From assembly GCF_001298445.1 (NCBI RefSeq), contig NZ_CP012036.1:6077525-6141524 (forward strand): a stretch of 64,000 nucleotides of DNA. Direction: 5' to 3'. This DNA comes from Nostoc piscinale CENA21 (GTDB taxonomy: Bacteria > Cyanobacteriota > Cyanobacteriia > Cyanobacteriales > Nostocaceae). Below the pieces are notes generated by a model. The model made no database searches, was not told the origin of the DNA, and saw only the letters and a list, made by a program, of their open reading frames with translations. Both the position numbers and the translations under genes were made by a program. Positions 36,064 through 44,487 of this stretch are shown here, one piece after another (within the stretch, counting starts at the first letter, position 1; the number at the start of each line of letters is the position of its first letter).

Positions 36064-39000
36064 TTATACATCAATTTGCTGCTTTATAAGATGATAGTAA
36101 AGTCCTTGAAGTGTCATCAGTTCTTCGTGATTACCTTGTTCAGCAATAACACCTTTATCTAGCACAATAATGTGGTCAGCATTACGCACGGTTGAGAGGC
36201 GGTGAGCAATAATAAAAGTGGTACGAGCCTCTGTTTCGCTCACGCGACTGATGCGGAGAAGATTTTGTTGAAAACGTCGCTCTGATTCGGTGTCTAAAGA
36301 ACTGGTAGCTTCATCTAAAATCAGGATGCGGGGATTGCTTAGAATAGCACGAGCGATCGCAATTCTTTGGCGTTGTCCCCCAGAAAGACTAGAACCGCGT
36401 TCGCCGACTTTGGTGTTGTAGCCTAGGGGTAAAGTTTGAATAAAAGCGTGGGCTTCTGCCAGCTTACTAACTTCAATTACCTGTTCTAAACTATACTCTG
36501 GACGATATAAGGTGATATTTTCGAGAATCGTCCCAGAAAATAAAAAGCACTCTTGGGGGACAACGCCCAATTGGCGACGCAAAGATTGAGGGGAAACATG
36601 ACGGATATCATGTCCATCTACTAAAATTTTGCCACTAGTGGGATAATATAACCCCTGCAAGAGATTGACTAATGTACTCTTGCCAGAACCGCTACGACCA
36701 ACAATGGCAATAGTTTGACCAGGGTTTGCTGCTAAAGAAATATTTTGCAGGATATTGCGATCGTCATCGGCACTATAACGAAAAGTCATATTTTCAAATC
36801 GTACTTCTCCTCGGAGGTTCGGTAGAACCAACATGGATTTTTCCGCAGTTTCTTCTGGTTGAGTGCTAAAAATATCATCTAACCGCTCTACGGAAACTAG
36901 CACTTCTTGAAATTCATCCCAAAGATTCACTAGTGATAAAACAGGGCCAATTACATTACCAATCAGCATATTGAAAGCGACTAATTGACCTATGCTGAGT
37001 TGGTCTTGAATTACTAAGGTTGCTGAATACCACAGTAATGCGGTACTACCTAATGTATTAATTAATCCGCTAATTACTTGTAAAGTAATCGCTAATTTCT
37101 GACCGCGAAATTTAGCATTGACTGTACTAGTAAAGTGGTCTTCCCAGCGCCAGCGCAGTTCGCGTTCGGCGGCGGCGGCTTTGACTGTGGCCACGCCTGT
37201 GAGCATTTCTACTAATGAAGAGTTTTGCTTTGCGGCTTCATTAAAAATTTCCCGCGATACCTGACGTAAAATCGGACTGGCAATTACTGTCAACAAAATA
37301 ATCGGTGGTAATAGTGCCAGTACTAAAAAAGTTAATTGCAAGTTGTAATATGCCATGAGTCCGACATAGACAACTGCTGTTAGTGCATCTAGCCAAGCTG
37401 CAACTGCTTGTCGCGTCAGAAACACCTGAATTTTTTGGTTTTCTTGAACGCGGGTGATAATATCCCCTACGTGGCGAGTAGCAAAAAACTGAAGCGGTAA
37501 ATTCAGGGTATGAGTAATAAAGCCAGTAATCAAACTCAAGTCTACTCGGTTGGAGAAATAGTCGAGCATATATTGGCGAATGCTTCCCAAACCAATGCGC
37601 CAGAGACTAAATACCAACGAACCGATGATAAAAACGTGTAAGGTGCTGAGACTTTTATGAACTACTACCTGGTCAAGAATGACTTGAGTTAACAGGGGAG
37701 TTACCAAACCAAACATTTGCAGCAGCAAAGAAGCAACGATAATGGGTAGCAACAGTGAACGGTAAGGTAAAAATGCGCTCCAAAATCGCCCTAACGATGG
37801 TTTGGTAGATTGTACAGCTTGGAATTGAGGTGTAGGAGTTAGTAAGAGTGCGTATCCAGTCCAGCCAGCTTGAAAATCTTTGATATTTAGCTTTTTACGC
37901 CCAATAGCAGGGTCAGAAACAATAACACAATTTTTCCGCACTCGATAAACAACTATATAATGGTCGCCTTGCCAGTGGGCAATCCAAGGATGTTTTTGAT
38001 TGGCTATGCGGTTGAGACTGGCGCGTACTGGCCGAGCTTGAAAACCTATACTTTCTGCGGCGTTGGCTAAACTTCTGAGGGAGGCTCCGCCACGACCAAC
38101 ATTTGAGATATTTCGGAGAATATTGATATTAAATTTTTTACCCCAGTAGCGGGAGATCATCGCCAAGCATGCAGGGCCGCAATCAGCAGTACTTTGCTGC
38201 TGAATGAATGGGTAACGCTGACCAAACAAGGGACGGCGTTGTTTACTGGGTAGGGGAAAGGTTATGAGATTAGACTGGGCTTTTGCAGATGGCTGTTGCA
38301 GATTGGTGGTGTGTGTAGTTGCGACAGGATTTTTGTGGCGTTGACGAGTGGTTGTCGTTTTGTCTGCGATTATCTGCTGGGAAGATACACCTAATAATTG
38401 TGGCGCGATCGCTTTAGCTTTTTCCCATTGGGCGATCGCTAGTTTATAAATTACTAAATCAGTTTTAGCAATCCAATCAGTTGGTATTGGCTCAGGATAT
38501 CCCCAACTGTTACCAATACTCGGAAATGGTGCTGAGGGATTTTCTAGACTGTGAATTTCGCCACTACGCAGCCAGAAACGTCCATCCTCATTGGGAGTTG
38601 ACTGAGACAGTACTGAACCAGCACTGACTTTTATTTGCTCTAAGTAAGGTACAAATTCTTTGAGGGTATGACTGGAAAGTTTGGTATGCGGTATAGTAAC
38701 AGATGTTTTGAAGAATAGCAGAGTTTGTCGCATTGCTATTCTATGACTCAGATAGTCTTGCAGTTGCGGTAAGCGATCGCACCACTGTTTGAGGTTGGCT
38801 GTGGGGATAAAAGCCAGCGTACCTGCACTAGCTGCGATCGCACGATAAGTTAAAGTTTCATCGGTAAACAGTTCATCTGCACCGTAAGTTTCTCCAACTC
38901 CTAATAAAGAAGTTGCTACTTCTTTTTGTAAGGTTGCATTCCAGCTGACTAGCCGCACTTGGCCTTGGCAAATGATATAACAACCTGGAGCATTTTCTGC

Positions 39001-39177
39001 TTGATCAACAAGCTCATCCCCCAGGTTAAAATCCCGGATTTCAAAAGCTGGTGATAAGTTCCGCACTAACTTGTCATTGTTAGATAACCAACTCAAAAGA
39101 ATATCCGATAATAGTTGGCGATCGTTGCGAGGCTGTACTGAAAGGTTATATTCTTCAGTTCCTAATATTTGTTTCAT
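36064..39177 (-). CDS. C39-peptidase ABC exporter with cyclic-nucleotide-binding domain (HetC-like)
   Basis: 1037 residues. A cNMP-binding-like domain at about 50-150 (GCYIICQGQVRLVSW...GADELF) is followed by a second, weaker such region to about 250, then the C39 peptidase at about 325-455 with catalytic Cys (TADCGPACLAMI), His (GDHYIVVY) and Asp (SDPAIG). The ABC membrane domain spans about 475-750. The ATPase has GRSGSGKSTL, LSGGQRQRIAIARA and ILILDEATSSLD. Such exporters cut double-glycine leaders during transport. HetC of Anabaena has this architecture and about the same length. A GG-leader gene starts 660 bases away on the other strand and an HlyD adaptor lies nearby. I leave the symbol blank because hetC and its paralogues cannot be separated here. 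Confidence 0.88.
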   Translation of the reverse strand: MKQILGTEEYNLSVQPRNDRQLLSDILLSWLSNNDKLVRNLSPAFEIRDFNLGDELVDQAENAPGCYIICQGQVRLVSWNATLQKEVATSLLGVGETYGADELFTDETLTYRAIAASAGTLAFIPTANLKQWCDRLPQLQDYLSHRIAMRQTLLFFKTSVTIPHTKLSSHTLKEFVPYLEQIKVSAGSVLSQSTPNEDGRFWLRSGEIHSLENPSAPFPSIGNSWGYPEPIPTDWIAKTDLVIYKLAIAQWEKAKAIAPQLLGVSSQQIIADKTTTTRQRHKNPVATTHTTNLQQPSAKAQSNLITFPLPSKQRRPLFGQRYPFIQQQSTADCGPACLAMISRYWGKKFNINILRNISNVGRGGASLRSLANAAESIGFQARPVRASLNRIANQKHPWIAHWQGDHYIVVYRVRKNCVIVSDPAIGRKKLNIKDFQAGWTGYALLLTPTPQFQAVQSTKPSLGRFWSAFLPYRSLLLPIIVASLLLQMFGLVTPLLTQVILDQVVVHKSLSTLHVFIIGSLVFSLWRIGLGSIRQYMLDYFSNRVDLSLITGFITHTLNLPLQFFATRHVGDIITRVQENQKIQVFLTRQAVAAWLDALTAVVYVGLMAYYNLQLTFLVLALLPPIILLTVIASPILRQVSREIFNEAAKQNSSLVEMLTGVATVKAAAAERELRWRWEDHFTSTVNAKFRGQKLAITLQVISGLINTLGSTALLWYSATLVIQDQLSIGQLVAFNMLIGNVIGPVLSLVNLWDEFQEVLVSVERLDDIFSTQPEETAEKSMLVLPNLRGEVRFENMTFRYSADDDRNILQNISLAANPGQTIAIVGRSGSGKSTLVNLLQGLYYPTSGKILVDGHDIRHVSPQSLRRQLGVVPQECFLFSGTILENITLYRPEYSLEQVIEVSKLAEAHAFIQTLPLGYNTKVGERGSSLSGGQRQRIAIARAILSNPRILILDEATSSLDTESERRFQQNLLRISRVSETEARTTFIIAHRLSTVRNADHIIVLDKGVIAEQGNHEELMTLQGLYYHLIKQQIDV

Positions 39178-39259
39178 ATTTTCTTAAAAAAATCTTCTTC
39201 AATACTTAAAATTCATAGTCCTTATATATAGAAGCAGTGGATTAATAACCATGCTTCTA

Positions 39260-39430
39260 AGAGGTTGTTTGAAAAGTATTATTGTTAACAACAAGATTTT
39301 AAAATCTAACTCCGTGAGCCTCCCCTTTCCCACAAGGAAATGGCAGGGTGTTTTCAAAGCCTCTCCCCTAAGCGGAGAGAGGTTTGGAGAGGGGTTTTTA
39401 GTATCTTTAATGACTTTCCAAACATCCTCT
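39260..39430. repeat. MITE-like element with 17-bp terminal inverted repeats
   Basis: The ends GAGGTTGTTTGAAAAGT (39261-39277) and ACTTTCCAAACATCCTC (39413-39429) are complementary except for three bases. About 170 bases, with C/G-rich internal text (CCTCTCCCCTAAGCGGAGAGAGG). The short open frame across it is not a gene. It sits in the promoter region of the exporter gene. Confidence 0.7.
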
Positions 39431-39600
39431 GAGATGCTATTAATAGCAATTAATTTTTAAAAGCAATTTTTATTATTGATTTTCACTAATTACTATGAAT
39501 ATTTTTTGTTTATCAGTCTGATTTATAGATTGATATTTCTATTATTCATGACTTCAATGTATACAAGTTTACTAGCAAAATATAATAGTGATTTTGGCTT

Positions 39601-39631
39601 AAATAGTATTGCCATTTTGGCAATACTATTT
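39601..39631. promoter_or_regulatory. 13-bp perfect stem containing GCCATTTTGGC
   Basis: AAATAGTATTGCC (39601-39613) and GGCAATACTATTT (39619-39631) are perfect complements around ATTTT, and the centre (39611-39621) is the reverse complement of GCCAAAATGGC. It lies between the divergent exporter and precursor genes and may be an operator or a small RNA hairpin. Confidence 0.5.
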
Positions 39632-39701
39632 CGGAATTAACTTTATGAGTAAGTTGAATTAAGGAAAATCATAACTTCAATATTTAGCTGAATATTTTGC
39701 A

Positions 39702-39712
39702 GCCAAAATGGC
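39702..39712. promoter_or_regulatory. GCCAAAATGGC motif upstream of the GG-leader gene
   Basis: Exact copy of the island motif, 128 bases before the precursor start and 81 bases from the centre of the preceding copy. Context AGCCAAAATGGCA. Confidence 0.5.
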
Positions 39713-39839
39713 AGTAATTTAGTCTAAACATATTGACTCTAATTAAAAATGCTTTATCTTAGTTAATGTGACCAAACAAAAGTTGGTTGCAGCAAAAATT
39801 CCCAAGAATTAACTCCAATTTCATTCCCAGGAGAACACA

Positions 39840-40193
39840 ATGATTATTTCTGATTTAGAAATTTTAGAAATTGTTGAAGTTGCTAACGTTCAAGGTGGCG
39901 TAGTAAGTGGTTTCAATCCTCTCAACTATACTCAAACTGACACCATTAACACTATTTTCAATTCCACCAATAACTTTGTAACCGAAGTTACCGATCCCTT
40001 TACTAATAACAACTCTGCGGCTGCTGGTGCTAAGGGTAATGCAATTAACCCCTTTGTCCTTCCTAATGGTGTTTCTCTTGTACCCACTTATTCTTATTCC
40101 AAGGCTGATACAGTAGCTGTAACCAGTCTTGGAGGTGGCTCATTCTCTCAAAGTTCTTCTGGCGCAGTGATCAACCTCGTTAGTAGAGGTTGA
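39840..40193 (+). CDS. Double-glycine-leader secreted protein precursor
   Basis: 117 residues with a strong ribosome site (AGGAG) before the ATG. The first 20 residues, MIISDLEILEIVEVANVQGG, form an acidic, hydrophobic-patterned leader ending in Gly-Gly, the cleavage signal of C39 peptidases. The mature part of about 97 residues is rich in Asn, Ser, Thr, Val and Gly and has no Cys, so lanthionine or disulphide types are unlikely. It could be a bacteriocin-like, signalling or surface protein. The C39 exporter opposite is its likely processor. A stem-loop follows at 40429. I know no named family for the mature part. Confidence 0.82.
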   Translation: MIISDLEILEIVEVANVQGGVVSGFNPLNYTQTDTINTIFNSTNNFVTEVTDPFTNNNSAAAGAKGNAINPFVLPNGVSLVPTYSYSKADTVAVTSLGGGSFSQSSSGAVINLVSRG

Positions 40194-40428
40194 TAATTAA
40201 AAATAGGTTTTACTGCCTATTAGCTACTTACAGTACAATCAAGAAGTGCAAACAAAAAAATTTGCATAGTATTGCATTATAACGCCGTTTCTCAGCCAAA
40301 AACTACGGGTTAAAAATAGTTTTGTAGTAAGTGGTAAAGCGGTAGATACATTTAATGTTTTTCCCAAGAAGACTACTTACTACAAACTATCTTACATCAT
40401 CAAAATTGATGATAGCAGATTGCTAATC

Positions 40429-40473
40429 GGAAACCACTGAAAACTCAAGATTTAAGAGTTATCAGTGGTTTTC
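40429..40473 (+). terminator. Stem-loop after the GG-leader gene
   Basis: GGAAACCACTGA (40429-40440) pairs with TCAGTGGTTTTC (40462-40473), with a second inner stem AACTC/GAGTT (40442-40446 with 40456-40460). It is 235 bases after the stop, so it may mark the end of a long 3' region. Confidence 0.6.
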
Positions 40474-40574
40474 TATTTCAAAATAATACTGCCGATATAT
40501 TTGTCGCATTTTTTAAACCTGGATATTAGGTTTTTAGGTCGTGCGATCGCTCTACCAGCTTCATTGAGGATTGT

Positions 40575-41402
40575 ATGCAGAAATATTTGGGATTCACACA
40601 CCGATTTTTATTACTTACTACATCTTGGTTAGCTAGTTCAGTTTTATTAACTTCGCCTAGTCAAGCTGCTACTATTGCTTTGTCTCAAGGAAGGTTATTA
40701 TTTACCAATTTTAGTCAAAGCCCTACAAGCACTTTTACTAATACGGACACTAACGCTACATCAATTTTTAATGGGGGTAATGTAGCTACTAATGCTGATG
40801 CGATCGCTTATTTAGGAACTACCCCACCAGTAGGATATAGTTCAACTTCCAATCAAGCTTTTGGTGAAAACAATGGTTACTTGGGTATAGGAAACAGTAA
40901 ATCTACAATACAAGGTGTTTTTGATGTAAATAACAATACCCATTTTTCTTTTAATTTCACAGGTGATTTAAATCTAGCAACTTTTACAGATAATCCACAG
41001 CAGGAGATTGCAAGTGGTAGTGGAAATTTAGGTTTTGCATTAATTAATCTTGCTAATAACAATGTCTTAGATTATTTTCAAATTGCCGGAAGTTTAACAA
41101 CAGCAGGCAATGATATTCTGACATATCAAAACAGCAAGAATGTCAAATTTGGTGCATTTACTAGCTCTAATATAGCTGGAGAACAAGAATTTACAACAAC
41201 AGCTTTTAACGGTTCTCTAAACCATTATTTTCAGGATCAAACTACTATAGCTTTAGTAGTATACAATTCAACTCAATCTAAAGTTGCAGTTCCTACTCCT
41301 TCTATGTTACCTGCGCTAATTTTTGGGTGGGGTGCAATTAGCCTTGGATTAAAAAGGAAGCGGCAAAAAAGTAGCGAAGCTTGTTTATCAGAAAAAAAGT
41401 AG
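40575..41402 (+). CDS. Secreted protein with PTPA/PEP-CTERM-like sorting tail
   Basis: 275 residues. A signal peptide (LLLTTSWLASSVLLTSPSQAA, cleavage about residue 31) and an Asn/Thr/Ser-rich beta domain precede a C-terminal sorting tail VPTPSMLPALIFGWGAISLGLKRKR: the short VPTPSMLP motif, one hydrophobic helix and a basic end. This tripartite tail is processed by exosortase-type enzymes in cyanobacteria. No enzyme motif is seen. It is probably a surface or extracellular matrix protein. It follows the GG-leader gene on the same strand after 380 bases. Confidence 0.78.
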   Translation: MQKYLGFTHRFLLLTTSWLASSVLLTSPSQAATIALSQGRLLFTNFSQSPTSTFTNTDTNATSIFNGGNVATNADAIAYLGTTPPVGYSSTSNQAFGENNGYLGIGNSKSTIQGVFDVNNNTHFSFNFTGDLNLATFTDNPQQEIASGSGNLGFALINLANNNVLDYFQIAGSLTTAGNDILTYQNSKNVKFGAFTSSNIAGEQEFTTTAFNGSLNHYFQDQTTIALVVYNSTQSKVAVPTPSMLPALIFGWGAISLGLKRKRQKSSEACLSEKK

Positions 41403-41431
41403 TATTAAATTAATCTTGTTTTCTGCATTAG

Positions 41432-41455
41432 AGGAGATGGCGATCGCCATCTCCT
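41432..41455. terminator. 24-base perfect palindrome centred on a HIP1 octamer
   Basis: AGGAGATGGCGATCGCCATCTCCT, followed by TTTAATGTTTT, lies between the convergent CTERM-protein and foldase genes. It probably ends transcription from both sides. The centre is the HIP1 octamer GCGATCGC. Confidence 0.7.
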
Positions 41456-41463
41456 TTAATGTT

Positions 41464-42195
41464 TTAAGCATACAGCAGATAATTTAATTCTGATGCCAAC
41501 CATTCCTGAAACATTTTATTGATAATTTCTTGATGTCTTTCAGGGGTTAATTCAGCAGGCATAAAATCTTCTACCATAAAAATATAACTATTTTGCTTGA
41601 TTGCGATCGGGCCAAGTAATTCTTTTGGTTGGGCGTTAAATATGACTGCGGCTACATTTGGCTCAAAGCTCCAACGGTAAAATTTGCCCTCATAACCACA
41701 GCGATTTCTGCGTGTTTCATCAACATCATAAATGTGAGCAGCTTCATAAAAGCTGAGTTCACATTCTTCGATTTGATAGTAAATCTCTTGGGCTAAGTTT
41801 TGAGAGGATAAAACTATTTGATAAAGTAAAACTTGATCGTAATTAAGTTTATTTTCCCAAAAATATTTTTCTACTTGTTGACCAAATAAATGTTCGGCTA
41901 ATTTTTTCTGCAACAGGTGATCACGAATTCCTGCTTCCCAATCTTCAGAGGAAATTAGATTATCGGCTAACCATCCTAAAGTTTCACTAGCTTTAACTAA
42001 ACGTTTTTCATAACGTAGTCTCTCAGCTTCTATTTGAATTTCTTCTGGGCTTACTTGGATGTTTTTTTCTTCAGCAGCTTTATTAATAATTTTTTGACAT
42101 AAGATGTGATTACATAATTCTCGGATTTGCAGATTATTTTTGAGATATGTAATAACTTCTGTAGGGGAAATGAATTTACCTTTAAATTCAATCAT
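41464..42195 (-). CDS. Peptidyl-prolyl isomerase, SurA/parvulin-like
   Basis: 243 residues. The N-terminal helical SurA-like chaperone region (about 1-110, INKAAEEKNIQVSPEEIQIEAERLR) is followed by a parvulin-like domain (about 120-215) in which the usual pattern is partly kept (SFYEAAHIY, GYEGKFYRW, GPIAIKQNSYIFMVEDF). No signal peptide is seen. Foldases of this kind occur in cyanobacterial C39/HlyD secretion clusters and may prepare the exported protein. It is downstream of hlyD on the same strand, with a MITE between them. Confidence 0.75.
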   Translation of the reverse strand: MIEFKGKFISPTEVITYLKNNLQIRELCNHILCQKIINKAAEEKNIQVSPEEIQIEAERLRYEKRLVKASETLGWLADNLISSEDWEAGIRDHLLQKKLAEHLFGQQVEKYFWENKLNYDQVLLYQIVLSSQNLAQEIYYQIEECELSFYEAAHIYDVDETRRNRCGYEGKFYRWSFEPNVAAVIFNAQPKELLGPIAIKQNSYIFMVEDFMPAELTPERHQEIINKMFQEWLASELNYLLYA

Positions 42196-42267
42196 ATAAA
42201 TAAAATTTTGGGTTGTTGCAAATTTAAAGTGAGTTCGATCAATGCTTTTTTGACTTCACCCCCAGCC

Positions 42268-42492
42268 CCTCTCCTACGAGGCTACGGTGTACACACAAGT
42301 CTTACTCAGGTTGTCTAGTAGCATTTCGATCCCCCCTAACCCCCCTTAAAAAGGGGGGAATTTTCTTCAAGTCCCCCTTTTTAAGGGGAGCCACTGCGTT
42401 GCGGAGGTTCCCCCCGTTGAAGCAAGTGGCGTGGATTTAGGGGGATCAGAGAATTTGTGTGTACACCGCAGCCTTTTAGGTGAGGGAGAGGT
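42268..42492. repeat. MITE-like element with about 30-bp terminal inverted repeats
   Basis: The left end (42268-42298, ending in CGGTGTACACACAA) and the right end (42456-42492, starting TTGTGTGTACACCG) are imperfect complements. The inside holds CCCCCTTTTTAAGGGG-type hairpins. No coding capacity. It separates hlyD from the foldase gene. Confidence 0.7.
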
Positions 42493-42551
42493 CTGTCAAA
42501 TTCACGTAAATTTATAGGATGGGCAAAATACCCACCCTACAATAATTATCA

Positions 42552-44117
42552 TTACAAGCTGCTTCCGCCTGCTTGCAGTTCTTTCAGTGGTTCAAGCAAA
42601 ATATCTATAATGCGTCGGCGACGAATGATAATTTCAGCAGTAGCTGTCTGCCCAGCCTGAAATTTAATTGTTTGATGATTAGCTTTGACGTAGTTGCGAT
42701 CCAGCGCAATTTCTAACCGATAGACTGCACCAAGTTGTTCATTAACTGTGCTATTTGGTGAAATTGATATTACCTTGCCAGGGATAATACTATAGTCCTG
42801 ATAAGGATAGGCATCAAATTTAATTTTGACTTCGTTTCCAACTTTAACAAAGCCTGCTTCTTTTGTTGGTAAAGTAGCTTCTAGAATCAGTGGCGCATTT
42901 TCCGGTGCTAATTCAGCTATTGTTTGCCCTGATTGAACTACTTCTCCACTGTTGCGGACATTGAGTGATAAAACTGTGCCATCAACAGGAGCAGTGAGAG
43001 CAAGTTGTTTTAACTTAGTTTTCGCTTCTAGAATGAGTTTTGCAGTCTGTTGGACTTGAGCTTGCAGTTGAGTTTTTTGGACTTGCAATTTTTGAATTGC
43101 TTGTTCAGACTGTAACTCTACTGTGTTACCTTCAGCTTGCTTTTGGGTTAACTCAGCTTGCAATCGCTGTGACTCTGACAAAACTTGTTGCAGAGCCATT
43201 TGTTCTCGTTGGGATTCTGCTAGAGTTTGTTGGATATCACCACTTTGTTGGGTGATTGTACGCTGGCGATCGCTCAAATTTTGTTGAGCTTGAAACAGTT
43301 GTTCTTGGGAAAGCGCCCCTTCTTCTACCAAGGCTGTTAATCTTTGCAATCGCTCTTTTTGGGCTGTCGCATCTTTATTCAATTGATCAAGTAGTGCTTG
43401 ACTGATTTTTGCCCTTTCTTCACCTTGAGTGATCGCTACTTTTTGACTTTGAATTTTGGAGAGTGCTTGAGCGATCGTCGCTTTTTGTCCTTGAATTTCT
43501 GCCTGATTAATCGCTATCCGCATTTTAGTCTCTAAACGAGTTTTATCAATCAAGCCTTGTGTTTGCAGAGCTTGAGTTTGGTAAGCCGTTAATTCTTGCT
43601 TTAATCTATCTAATTCATTCAAGGCAATTTCTTGATCTAGTTGCGCTATGACTTCACCAGCTTTAACTTTTTGCCCTTCTTGAATGTAAACACGAGCAAC
43701 CTTACCAAAAATTACAGGATGAACTTTATATACTTCTCCTAAAGGAATTAATCTCCCTCTAGCTTTACCAATTTCTTCAATTTGTCCCAAATTTGCCCAA
43801 GTAATAATAGTTATACAAAATGCAATTCCACCTGCAATAAGTTGATAAGGAAGATATGAAGGTGGTTGATCAATTAATGTCTGCAACGATGTTGACCATC
43901 TATCACTTTGGATAGTAGCGGTCTGTAACCTTAATGATGTGTCAGTATCAACTAATTTGCCTTCTGGCAAAGCAGCAGACTCTTCGGCAATAACTTTGAC
44001 AGATGTTGCTGTACCACCAAACAATAAAGCTGCTTCAGTACTGGCATCTATAAATTCCTCAGAACTAGCAACCGACGATTCTGTGGTTTTTGGTAGAAAT
44101 TCGTATGGTAATTTCAT
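42552..44117 (-). CDS. HlyD-family membrane fusion (adaptor) protein
   Basis: 521 residues. A cytoplasmic N-terminal part of about 85 residues, unusually long and acidic, is followed by one membrane helix (LIAGGIAFCITIITWANLG, about 92-110) and a lipoyl half-motif (GRLIPLGEVYKVHPVIFGKVARVYIQEGQKVKAGEVIAQLD). A long Gln-rich coiled coil (about 165-365) precedes the second lipoyl half (LTAPVDGTVLSLNVRNSGEVVQSGQTI) and the C-terminal barrel. It bridges an ABC exporter to the outer membrane; the nearby C39 exporter is the obvious partner. No TolC-like gene is in the window. A GCCAAAATGGC motif lies 100 bases upstream. Confidence 0.92.
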   Translation of the reverse strand: MKLPYEFLPKTTESSVASSEEFIDASTEAALLFGGTATSVKVIAEESAALPEGKLVDTDTSLRLQTATIQSDRWSTSLQTLIDQPPSYLPYQLIAGGIAFCITIITWANLGQIEEIGKARGRLIPLGEVYKVHPVIFGKVARVYIQEGQKVKAGEVIAQLDQEIALNELDRLKQELTAYQTQALQTQGLIDKTRLETKMRIAINQAEIQGQKATIAQALSKIQSQKVAITQGEERAKISQALLDQLNKDATAQKERLQRLTALVEEGALSQEQLFQAQQNLSDRQRTITQQSGDIQQTLAESQREQMALQQVLSESQRLQAELTQKQAEGNTVELQSEQAIQKLQVQKTQLQAQVQQTAKLILEAKTKLKQLALTAPVDGTVLSLNVRNSGEVVQSGQTIAELAPENAPLILEATLPTKEAGFVKVGNEVKIKFDAYPYQDYSIIPGKVISISPNSTVNEQLGAVYRLEIALDRNYVKANHQTIKFQAGQTATAEIIIRRRRIIDILLEPLKELQAGGSSL

Positions 44118-44216
44118 AAAAACTGGTTAACAATTAATGGCAATTAATATAGTTAAAAGATTAGATTTAGATTAATTTGCTAACAAATATAATAATCTTG
44201 TTTTGGATTTTATCTA

Positions 44217-44227
44217 GCCAAAATGGC
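44217..44227. promoter_or_regulatory. GCCAAAATGGC motif upstream of hlyD
   Basis: Exact copy of the motif at 39702, in the same AGCCAAAATGGCA context, 100 bases before the hlyD ATG. It lies in the divergent gap to susA. Confidence 0.5.
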
Positions 44228-44268
44228 ATTCTCTACTAAAAATTAGTACTAGGACATAAAAAACTAGC

Positions 44269-44294
44269 TAAACTAACAAGGACTTGTTAGTTTA
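44269..44294. promoter_or_regulatory. 12-bp perfect inverted repeat between hlyD and susA
   Basis: TAAACTAACAAG and CTTGTTAGTTTA are separated by GA, so the whole is nearly a perfect 26-base palindrome. It is placed midway between two divergent genes and has no T-run, which suits an operator better than a terminator. Confidence 0.45.
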
Positions 44295-44487
44295 AACATA
44301 ATTGATACATTACCAAACTAAAATTTCTGCATAATTCATACCATAGCTAGAAGCCAGAGCTAGAAAGACTGATTTACCATAAAAATGGTAATAACGGTAA
44401 TGTACCTCTAACAGCCTACTAGAAGAAATCACTATTTTTGAGGAGAAAAAAATGAGGTCGTAACCTATTAAAGTGGCGGAATTAGTT

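Noticed and set aside
39251..39460. 69-codon open frame
   Set aside because: It lies across a MITE-like element with terminal inverted repeats and has no ribosome site or conserved features.
44371..44400. ACCATAAAAATGGT as another copy of the island motif
   Set aside because: The arms differ (ACCA/TGGT with a six-base centre) and lack the GCC/GGC ends, so it was not counted.
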